The position numbers and the translations under genes were made by a program. Source: an uncultured bacterium (lineage in GTDB: Bacteria; Cyanobacteriota; Vampirovibrionia; Gastranaerophilales; Gastranaerophilaceae). Taken from it: a stretch of 5,955 nt of DNA. The notes below the pieces were generated by a model, which saw only the letters and a program-made list of their open reading frames with translations, ran no database searches and was not told where the DNA came from. Of this stretch, positions 1 through 5,405 are shown piece by piece (the first letter of the stretch is position 1; every line of letters begins with the position of its first letter). Location of the stretch: assembly GCA_937894665.1 (NCBI GenBank), contig CALAWF010000124.1, forward strand, positions 1 to 5,955, given 5' to 3'.

Positions 1-600
1 GTTTTCTGCGGTGTAATATCTCATCAGTGTTCTTGCTGTCATAGGTGAAAATCCCATAAATAAAAATGGAAGAATATCATTTTCTCGTCCTGCATCAATA
101 AATTTTTGGGCTTCTCTTAGGTACATTTCTTTTTCTGGTAAAATATTGAAAAAGTGTGCCAAATCAATTGGTGCAGTAATTATAAAACTTTCAATATCAT
201 CGTTTGGAGTGTTGGCAAGGTAGTTAATAATTTTGTTTGAACCTAGGGAATGTCCAGCTAAAATTATCTTTTTAAATCCTTGTTCTTTTGCATAATTTAC
301 GTAAGAATCGACATCCTCATAAGCTATTGAAAAATCATCTGTAACAACACCGGTTGTAGTTTGTTTATGAGTGATTGTATTTGAATAGCTGATAAATGAA
401 AAAGCATCCATTGCATGACCTGCAATAAAAGCAATACCATTTTCTTCAAGTTTTTTGCCTGTTGCAGGTAAGAGTTCGTTTTGAAATACATTGGAACAAA
501 TTCCGCTCATCATTATAACTACGGTGTCCATTGAGTTGTTGCCCCACATTGCACCTTTTAAAACTATTCCTCTCGGGGTTTGTACATTTATAATTTCCAT
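1..600 (-). CDS. Alpha/beta hydrolase (esterase/lipase-like), partial, C-terminus off the left edge
   Basis: The minus-strand frame is open from an ATG at 600-598 to the window edge, giving 200 residues without a stop. The nucleophile elbow GHSLG lies at residues 116-120, so Ser118 is the probable catalytic serine. It follows a hydrophobic strand (KKIILAG), as in the alpha/beta hydrolase fold. An early strand and turn at residues 27-36 (VVIMMSGICS) sits where the oxyanion-hole loop usually lies. The catalytic Asp and His should lie in the missing part. The nearest family I can suggest is the small cytosolic alpha/beta hydrolases of the DUF1749 type, but the exact subfamily and substrate are unknown. 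There is no signal peptide. The start is supported by an AAAGG ribosome site 10 nt upstream. The gene is headed by a MerR-type promoter almost identical to that of the operon at 2205-5247, so it is probably induced with it. An esterase in a MerR (NmlR-type) regulon has precedent in Haemophilus estD, but this is not recognisably EstD. Confidence 0.85.
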   Translation of the reverse strand, partial: MEIINVQTPRGIVLKGAMWGNNSMDTVVIMMSGICSNVFQNELLPATGKKLEENGIAFIAGHAMDAFSFISYSNTITHKQTTTGVVTDDFSIAYEDVDSYVNYAKEQGFKKIILAGHSLGSNKIINYLANTPNDDIESFIITAPIDLAHFFNILPEKEMYLREAQKFIDAGRENDILPFLFMGFSPMTARTLMRYYTAEN

Positions 601-622
601 TTAATTAATACCTTTCTTATTT

Positions 623-657
623 TATAATTTTACTCCTTGATAGTTACTATCAGTCAA
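623..657 (-). promoter_or_regulatory. MerR-type promoter of the hydrolase gene (19-bp spacer)
   Basis: Read on the minus strand, a -35 box TTGACT (657-652) and a -10 box TAAAAT (632-627) are separated by 19 bp rather than the usual 17. The spacer holds the palindrome centred at 645. Overlong spacers with a central dyad are typical of promoters that MerR-family proteins activate by twisting DNA. The 35-bp block matches 5291-5325 at 31 positions without gaps. The predicted transcript start is near 620, giving a short leader before the ATG at 600. Confidence 0.8.
638..652. promoter_or_regulatory. Palindromic operator, probable MerR-family binding site
   Basis: TGATAGTTACTATCA is a perfect 15-nt dyad with a single central base (7-bp arms). 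It lies between the -35 and -10 boxes of the hydrolase promoter. The 13-mer CTTGATAGTTACT (636-648) that covers most of it recurs exactly at 5304-5316 in the promoter of the operon encoding the MerR regulator. Binding by that regulator is inferred from position and sharing, not shown. Confidence 0.72.
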
Positions 658-750
658 TAATTTTTGTGAAAAGTTTCTTAATATTTTGTAAAAATAGGCT
701 GTAGAGTTTTTGAAAAATAGTATAAAATATAAGTATAGATTATCGTTTTC

Positions 751-757
751 AGAGGAG
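751..757 (+). promoter_or_regulatory. Ribosome binding site deciding the sugar porter start
   Basis: AGAGGAG lies 9 nt before ATG 767. It would fall inside the coding region if translation began at TTG 710, and no comparable site precedes that TTG. This supports the shorter 463-residue protein. Confidence 0.8.
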
Positions 758-766
758 TTTTTTAAT

Positions 767-2158
767 ATGAGAAAAATCATGTTTTTGTGGCTTTATGTAG
801 TTGCTATTGTAGCCTCTTTAGGTGGTTTGTTATCCGGTTATGATACTGGGGTAATTTCTGGGGCATTATTATTTATTAATGATTCTTGGCATTTGTCTGA
901 TTCAATGCAGGGAATTGTTGTTAGTTCTGTACTGATTGGTGCTGTTATTGGAGCTGCGACAAATGGTGTTTTAGCAGATATTTTTGGCCGAAAGAAAATT
1001 ATTATGGCAACGGCTGTAATTTTTATTTTGGGTTCAATTCTTTGTGGTTTTGCTCCTAATGTTTATGTGCTGATTGCTTCAAGAATTTTGGTTGGACTTG
1101 CTGTTGGGATTGTTAACTTTGTTATCCCACTATATTTATCAGAAATTTCTCCAAAAGTTATTAGAGGAACTTTAGTTTCTTTGTATCAATGGGCAATTAC
1201 GGCGGGTATTTTGTTTTCTTATTTTATCAATGCGGCATTTGCAAATGCTGTTTATAGTTGGCGTTGGATGTTGTTAGCAGGAATTCTTCCAGGGTTGATA
1301 TTACTTGTAGGAATGAGTTTGATGAGTGATACTCCTCGTTGGCTTGTAAGTAAAAATCGAGATGAAGAAGCTAAAAAAGTCTTCGAAAAAATTGATCCAA
1401 ATGCTGATGCTGAAGCTGAAATTGGAGAAATTAAAAAGACATTGAATGTTGAAGCTGAGGGTTCAAATAAAAAATTTAGATTTAAAAAGTGGATGATAAT
1501 GCCATTTGTCGTTGGTATTGGTATTATGTTTGCTCAAATTTGTACAGGTATAAATACAATAATTTACTATGCTCCAACGATTTTCAAAACTGCCGGTTTT
1601 GATTCGAATTTGAATGCAATCTATGCAACAACTGGAATTGGTGTTATAAACTTTTTGATGACAATTGTTGCGGTATTCTTTACTGATAGATTGGGCAGAA
1701 AACCGTTATTGTATTTTGGTTTAACCGGAGTAATGCTAAGTTTAGTCGCATTAGGTTGTGCGTTTGCCTTTTCAAGTGTTTTAGGCGATAGTTTGAAATG
1801 GGTTGCAGTTGGCAGCTTAGTTACTTATATTATCTGTTTTGCAATGAGTTTAGGACCTATTGGTTGGATTATTGTTTCAGAAGTTTTTCCTCTAAAAATA
1901 AGAGGAGTGGCAATGAGTATTTGTACTGTTTCAAATTTTGCATTTAACTTCTTTGTTGTTGGCAGTTTCCCGATTTTAATCCATAGAATTGGTGGAGCTT
2001 ATACCTTCTGGGGTTTTGCGGTTGTATCATTACTCTGTATTTTGTTTGTTTACTTCTTTGTTCCGGAAACGAAAGGAATTTCTTTAGAACAAATTGAGTC
2101 AAATTGGTTACATGGTGTAAATCCAAGAGATTTTGGAAAAGTTGATAATAAATTTTAA
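767..2158 (+). CDS. MFS sugar porter, probable sugar:proton symporter
   Basis: This 463-residue, 12-helix inner-membrane transporter has the sugar-porter (TC 2.A.1.1; XylE/GalP/IolT/GLUT-like) signatures in order: GYDTGVISGAL 24-34, DIFGRKK 71-77, ISPKVIRG 127-134, DTPRWL 188-193, QICTGIN 257-263, DRLGRKP 307-313, GPIGWIIVSEVFP 363-375 and PETKG 433-437. A charged cytoplasmic loop (about 194-241) joins the two six-helix halves. Asp26 and Arg106 align with the XylE proton-coupling pair Asp27/Arg133, which favours proton symport. The sugar-binding motif QQxxGIN has Ile258 in place of its second Gln, while Trp367 of the helix-10 motif is kept, so the substrate cannot be assigned. A TTG at 710 would add 19 residues, but I chose ATG 767 because AGAGGAG (751-757) sits 9 nt upstream and the family usually starts just before helix 1. 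The gene is divergent from the hydrolase and convergent with the MerR operon. No convincing promoter is visible. Confidence 0.93.
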   Translation: MRKIMFLWLYVVAIVASLGGLLSGYDTGVISGALLFINDSWHLSDSMQGIVVSSVLIGAVIGAATNGVLADIFGRKKIIMATAVIFILGSILCGFAPNVYVLIASRILVGLAVGIVNFVIPLYLSEISPKVIRGTLVSLYQWAITAGILFSYFINAAFANAVYSWRWMLLAGILPGLILLVGMSLMSDTPRWLVSKNRDEEAKKVFEKIDPNADAEAEIGEIKKTLNVEAEGSNKKFRFKKWMIMPFVVGIGIMFAQICTGINTIIYYAPTIFKTAGFDSNLNAIYATTGIGVINFLMTIVAVFFTDRLGRKPLLYFGLTGVMLSLVALGCAFAFSSVLGDSLKWVAVGSLVTYIICFAMSLGPIGWIIVSEVFPLKIRGVAMSICTVSNFAFNFFVVGSFPILIHRIGGAYTFWGFAVVSLLCILFVYFFVPETKGISLEQIESNWLHGVNPRDFGKVDNKF

Positions 2159-2171
2159 AAATATAATAAAC

Positions 2172-2195
2172 GGGCTGGATTTTTAAATCCAGCCC
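2172..2195. terminator. Hairpin between convergent genes, probable bidirectional terminator
   Basis: GGGCTGGAT (2172-2180) pairs perfectly with ATCCAGCCC (2187-2195) around a TTTTAA loop; the dyad is in fact 11 bp with a 2-nt centre. It lies 13 nt after the sugar porter stop and 9 nt beyond the end of the MerR gene. On the minus strand it is followed by a T-rich run (GTTTATTATATTTTT). On the plus strand there is no T tract, so plus-strand termination is less certain. Confidence 0.65.
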
Positions 2196-2204
2196 ATTGT
2201 GAAT

Positions 2205-2621
2205 TTAACCAACTTTTTCATTTGGAGCCATTTTGTTCATTGGATTCCACGAATCTTCAAGATTATTTTTGATTAAGTTTTTGTAGAAGTTTTCTTTGAA
2301 GTCAAGGAGTTCCAATTGCTTTTTGAGTTCGTCCATTTGAGCAAGTGCTTTTTCTTTTGTATCAAGGATGATTTTGTAGCGTTCTTCAATAGTAGAATCT
2401 CCGATTATGCAAAGGTCAATATATCTTTTTATTGCTTTATTTTCGGTGCCTACAGAACGTAAACATTTAACTATTTTTACCCATTGGAGGTCGTTATCGG
2501 AAAATTGTCTGATATTATTTTGATCTCTTTTGACAAATGGGAAAAATCCACTCTTTGCCCAAAATCTGAGAGTATGTTCTGAAATATCTAGTTTTTCAGC
2601 GACTTCTTTAATTGTGTACAT
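2205..2621 (-). CDS. MerR-family transcriptional regulator, NmlR/AdhR-like
   Basis: This 138-residue regulator has the MerR N-terminal helix-turn-helix and wing (MYTIKEVAEKLDISEHTLRF at 1-20, then an IRQF wing motif at 37-40). A lysine/glutamate-rich helix follows at about 78-118, the expected antiparallel dimerisation coiled coil. There is no large C-terminal ligand-binding domain and no metal-binding cysteine cluster, which fits the short NmlR/AdhR branch that senses reactive aldehydes and other electrophiles. Cys53, in KCLRSVG, lies where AdhR has its functional Cys52; Cys71 is the only other cysteine. It is the last gene of the operon, 15 nt after the CMD gene, with an AAAGGA ribosome site overlapping that gene's stop. 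The promoter of its own operon and that of the hydrolase both have the 19-bp-spacer MerR architecture, so autoregulation and control of both units is the likely role (inference). The inducer is unknown. Confidence 0.92.
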   Translation of the reverse strand: MYTIKEVAEKLDISEHTLRFWAKSGFFPFVKRDQNNIRQFSDNDLQWVKIVKCLRSVGTENKAIKRYIDLCIIGDSTIEERYKIILDTKEKALAQMDELKKQLELLDFKENFYKNLIKNNLEDSWNPMNKMAPNEKVG

Positions 2622-2636
2622 AGTTTTTATTCCTTT

Positions 2637-3482
2637 TTATTTGTTCATTGTTTCTTTTAGTGTTTTTAAAGCTGCAATTGCATTTGGGAATCCTACATAT
2701 GGCATAGTTTGAATGATTGCCGCTGCAATTGTTGCATTATCATTCCCAATTTTTCTATTACCTAAGATGTGGGCTTTAAGAGTTGTTGTGTTTCCTGTTG
2801 TTACAAGAATTGTAAGAATTAATAATTCTCTTGTTTTTATATCCAGACCGCCTCTTGTATAAAAATCTCCAAATGCAACTTCTGTTAATAATCTTGCAAC
2901 TTCATCTCCCATATTTTCAGGTAATCCGCTCAAGGCTTGTTGAATTTCATCTGAGTAAATCGGTTCTTGAATAGCTTTACCTTTTTGAAATCTATCTTGT
3001 TCTGTTGTTGTAGTTTGGTTTTCAAGAGGAAGTTGAATACCTCGTTCTGCAAATACTTCATTCATAACACCTATTGCGTTCAATGTTTTAGGAAATCCAA
3101 TAAATGGTGCACATTGATAGATTGCTTCTTTCAATTCAGTTGGAGTTACTCCGACATTTAACGCTGCGTTTAAGTGAGCTTTAAGTTGTGGTAATGTTTG
3201 TTGAACAGATAGCGAAACAACGGTTATCATTTCTCTTGTCTTCATATCAAGATTCCCGATTGTAAAAACTTCTCCAAAAATATATTTTTGCAAAATTGCC
3301 ATCATTTCAGTATCGTTACCGGTTTTTGGTAATGCTTCTCCTTTAAAAAGTTGTCTAAAATTATCTTTGCAAATTTCTTCTCTTGTCATATTTGTATCCT
3401 CATTATTTAGTCCTACTGCAAGGGTAAAATTCCCTTGCAACAATCCTAATATCATTATTAACAATAATAATTTTTTGTACAT
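2637..3482 (-). CDS. Two-domain carboxymuconolactone decarboxylase (CMD) family protein with putative signal peptide
   Basis: This 281-residue protein carries two tandem CMD/AhpD-like domains at about 57-145 and 185-278. The duplication is visible: LDMKTREMI (79-86 region) against LDIKTRELL (213-221), LKAH at 100-103 and 235-238, and IYQCAPFIGFP (121-131) against IIQTMPYVGFP (256-266). Cys124 of the first domain has no counterpart in the second, and there is no AhpD CxxC, so peroxidase-reductase activity is not supported. The family includes gamma-carboxymuconolactone decarboxylase, but most stand-alone members are uncharacterised and the true reaction is unknown. Residues 1-22 (KK, then a leucine-rich stretch ending TLA) look like a Sec signal peptide with possible cleavage after Ala22, unusual for a fold generally found in the cytosol. 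An in-frame ATG at 3389-3387 (Met32), preceded by GAGG, could give a leaderless 250-residue form. The gene begins 13 nt after the DXS-like gene. CMD-family genes under an AdhR-type regulator are known (B. subtilis yraC). Confidence 0.9.
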   Translation of the reverse strand: MYKKLLLLIMILGLLQGNFTLAVGLNNEDTNMTREEICKDNFRQLFKGEALPKTGNDTEMMAILQKYIFGEVFTIGNLDMKTREMITVVSLSVQQTLPQLKAHLNAALNVGVTPTELKEAIYQCAPFIGFPKTLNAIGVMNEVFAERGIQLPLENQTTTTEQDRFQKGKAIQEPIYSDEIQQALSGLPENMGDEVARLLTEVAFGDFYTRGGLDIKTRELLILTILVTTGNTTTLKAHILGNRKIGNDNATIAAAIIQTMPYVGFPNAIAALKTLKETMNK

Positions 3483-3495
3483 ATTGAATTCCTTA

Positions 3496-5247
3496 TTACA
3501 AAATTGCTTTAATGTCTTCTGTGATAAGTTCTTTTGTTAAGTGGTAGCGTTGATATAATTCTTCTAAAGCAACTCTATCAGTAAATTCTTTTTTTCCTCC
3601 GAAATTCAAAACTTTCATGTCTGAATTTCCATAGAATCTTGTAACTTTTTCGCCAAATCCACCTTCAACTTGACCATCTTCAAGTGTTATTACTATTGTA
3701 TGATTTTCTTTTAATTTTTCAAGTAGTTCTTTATCAACTCCGGATGCGAATTTAGGATTTATGACTGTAGCATTAAATCCAAATTGTTTTTTCAATTCGT
3801 TTTTCACTTCTTTTGCTAGACCTAAGAAGTTGCCAAGACCAAGAATTGCAACTTTTTCGCCTTCTGTTTCAACTTTGAATTTGTTCAAAATTGAGTAATC
3901 TGTTGTGTCTTTTTCACCAGTTGAAACAAGAACGCTAGGAACTCTTATTGCAACTGGATGTTCTGTTTGGCTTAGAGAATATTCAAGCATTGCTAAGTAT
4001 TCTTCTTTAGTTGCTGGTGATAGATAAACAACATTTGGAATATTTGAGATTAACGGAATATCAAAAGAACAAAGATGAGTTGCATCCGCAGCAGATAAAC
4101 CTCCCCAATATACAAGCATTGTTAGTGGAGAATTATTTAGTGCCATATCTTGGGACATTTGGTCGTATGTTCTTTGGATAAATGAACTCATTACACAGAA
4201 AATTGGTTTTGCTCCACTTTTTGCAAGTCCTGAACAGTATGCAACTGCGTGTTCTTCTGCAATGCCTACATCTGTGTATTGTTTGCCAAGTTTTTCACGG
4301 TATTCTTTTGTAAATCCAAATACCCCTGGAGTTGCAGCGTTTACTGTGATTACAGTTTTGTCTTCATTTGATTTTTTAGAAATAAAATCTTTTGTTATTG
4401 AGTTGTAATCTTCTACAACCGGAGCAGGAGTTGTATCTTCTTTTTTATCTAATGTTCCAGGTAAAATCCAGTGAAATGCTTCTTTATTTTCTTCTGCCAC
4501 TTTCAATCCATGCCCTTTTTGTGTATGAATATGTAAAACTACAGGGTTGTCGGAATCTTTAACTTTTTCAAATGCGTGAATAAGTTTTTCAATGTTGTTT
4601 CCTTCTTCTTCATAATAGTAATCAAATCCTAAAGTTTTGAAGAAATTGTTTTCAGCTTTTCCGTTTGTTTTACGAAGTTCGCTTAAGTTTCCATATAATC
4701 CGCCGTGGTTTTCTGCTATAGACATATCATTATCATTTACAACAACAATAAAGTTTCCGCCAAGAGTTGCGGCATTGTCTAAACCTTCCAATGCTTCACC
4801 GCCGGATAACGAACCGTCCCCGATTAAGGCTATAACGTTTCCTTTTTCACCTTTCAAATCTCGAGCTTTTGCAACCCCAAGAGCTAAACTTACAGATGTT
4901 GATGTATGCCCAACTTTGAATAAGTCGTGTTCACTTTCTTCTGGGGCGGTGTAACCGGTGTATTTTAGGTAATTATCAGGATTAGTAAATCCTTCTTTTC
5001 TTCCGGTAAGAATTTTGTGTGGGTAACATTGGTGAGAAACGTCAAAAACAAATTTGTCAACAGGAGAATTGAATACATAGTGCATTGCAATTGTTGCTTC
5101 AATTATCCCTAGGTTTGGTCCCATGTGTCCACCAATTGTATTAACTTTTTTTATAATTAGTTCTCGGATTTCATCTGCTAAAGTGTTCATTTCGCTAATA
5201 GAAAGCGTTTTTACGTCCTTTGGTGTGTTAACTTTGTCTAAAATCAT
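3496..5247 (-). CDS. dxs: Divergent 1-deoxy-D-xylulose-5-phosphate synthase-like ThDP enzyme
   Basis: This 583-residue protein has the DXS domain order: an N-terminal thiamine-diphosphate (ThDP) domain (1-265), a transketolase pyrimidine-binding domain (about 295-440) and a C-terminal transketolase domain (460-575). DXS condenses pyruvate with glyceraldehyde 3-phosphate, feeding isoprenoid (MEP), thiamine and pyridoxal synthesis. Retained features are His41 (GGHMGPNLG), HKILTGR 77-83, the ThDP/Mg motif GDGSLSGG 143-150 with NDN 171-173, catalytic Glu331 (IAEEHAV), Arg359 (FIQRTYDQ), Asp388, His391 and Arg435. Departures from canonical DXS: it is about 40 residues shorter; the GPxDGHD segment is replaced near 208-218 by an acidic stretch (YYYEEEGNN); and the DRAG motif, whose Arg (E. 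coli Arg420) contacts the acceptor phosphate, reads YWGG with Trp381. It resembles the short DXS-like subgroup of about 580 residues seen in some Firmicutes. The symbol is given at family level only; acceptor and pathway may differ. First gene of the operon; AAGGAG lies 11-12 nt before ATG 5247. Confidence 0.9.
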   Translation of the reverse strand: MILDKVNTPKDVKTLSISEMNTLADEIRELIIKKVNTIGGHMGPNLGIIEATIAMHYVFNSPVDKFVFDVSHQCYPHKILTGRKEGFTNPDNYLKYTGYTAPEESEHDLFKVGHTSTSVSLALGVAKARDLKGEKGNVIALIGDGSLSGGEALEGLDNAATLGGNFIVVVNDNDMSIAENHGGLYGNLSELRKTNGKAENNFFKTLGFDYYYEEEGNNIEKLIHAFEKVKDSDNPVVLHIHTQKGHGLKVAEENKEAFHWILPGTLDKKEDTTPAPVVEDYNSITKDFISKKSNEDKTVITVNAATPGVFGFTKEYREKLGKQYTDVGIAEEHAVAYCSGLAKSGAKPIFCVMSSFIQRTYDQMSQDMALNNSPLTMLVYWGGLSAADATHLCSFDIPLISNIPNVVYLSPATKEEYLAMLEYSLSQTEHPVAIRVPSVLVSTGEKDTTDYSILNKFKVETEGEKVAILGLGNFLGLAKEVKNELKKQFGFNATVINPKFASGVDKELLEKLKENHTIVITLEDGQVEGGFGEKVTRFYGNSDMKVLNFGGKKEFTDRVALEELYQRYHLTKELITEDIKAIL

Positions 5248-5290
5248 TAGTTTATAATCTCCTTTTTTTGCTATTCAAAACTTTTGATAA

Positions 5291-5325
5291 TATAATTTTA
5301 CAACTTGATAGTTACTCTAAGTCAA
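5291..5325 (-). promoter_or_regulatory. MerR-type promoter of the DXS-like/CMD/merR operon (19-bp spacer)
   Basis: On the minus strand, -35 TTGACT (5325-5320) and -10 TAAAAT (5300-5295) are 19 bp apart. The spacer, TAGAGTAACTATCAAGTTG, contains an imperfect dyad (AGT-A-ACT core) and resembles the TAGAGTTAACTCTAAG-type operators of NmlR/AdhR regulators. The block aligns without gaps to the hydrolase promoter at 623-657 with four mismatches. The predicted start is near 5288, giving a leader of about 40 nt. Because merR is the third gene of this unit, the layout implies autoregulation. Confidence 0.8.
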
Positions 5326-5347
5326 CCCCTATTTTAAAAATTTTTTC

Positions 5348-5384
5348 AAAAAAAGTGAGCCGATAGATTTTTACCTGCTCACTT
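5348..5384 (-). terminator. Rho-independent terminator of the flavoprotein gene
   Basis: On the minus strand AAGTGAGC (5384-5377) pairs perfectly with GCTCACTT (5360-5353) around a 16-nt loop. A run of seven T (5354-5348) follows directly. It lies 21 nt beyond the stop of the flavoprotein gene and upstream of the DXS-like operon promoter, so it separates the two transcription units. Confidence 0.85.
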
Positions 5385-5405
5385 GTGTTTTTTATATTTA
5401 ATTCG

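Noticed and set aside
718..739. Possible sugar porter promoter (TATAAA at 721-726, or TTGAAA 710-715 with TATAGA 734-739)
   Set aside because: The first has no acceptable -35 box at 16-18 bp. The second leaves only a few bases before the ribosome site. In DNA this AT-rich, such matches are expected by chance.
710..766. TTG start adding 19 residues to the sugar porter
   Set aside because: No ribosome site precedes TTG 710. AGAGGAG lies 9 nt before ATG 767, and the added residues do not resemble the family N-terminus.
4637..4954. 105-codon plus-strand open frame inside the DXS-like gene
   Set aside because: It lies opposite the conserved ThDP-binding region, has no ribosome site or family resemblance, and is a shadow of the real gene. 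The same applies to the short frames at 1944-2126, 2530-2712 and 2967-3161.
5275..5287. Small dyad TCAAAACTTTTGA just downstream of the predicted DXS-like operon start
   Set aside because: It is a 6-bp-arm AT-rich dyad with no copy in the matching hydrolase leader, so there is no support for a regulatory role.
5248..5405. Thiamine (TPP) riboswitch ahead of the DXS-like gene
   Set aside because: The leader after the predicted start is only about 40 nt and lacks CTGAGA and other TPP-box elements.
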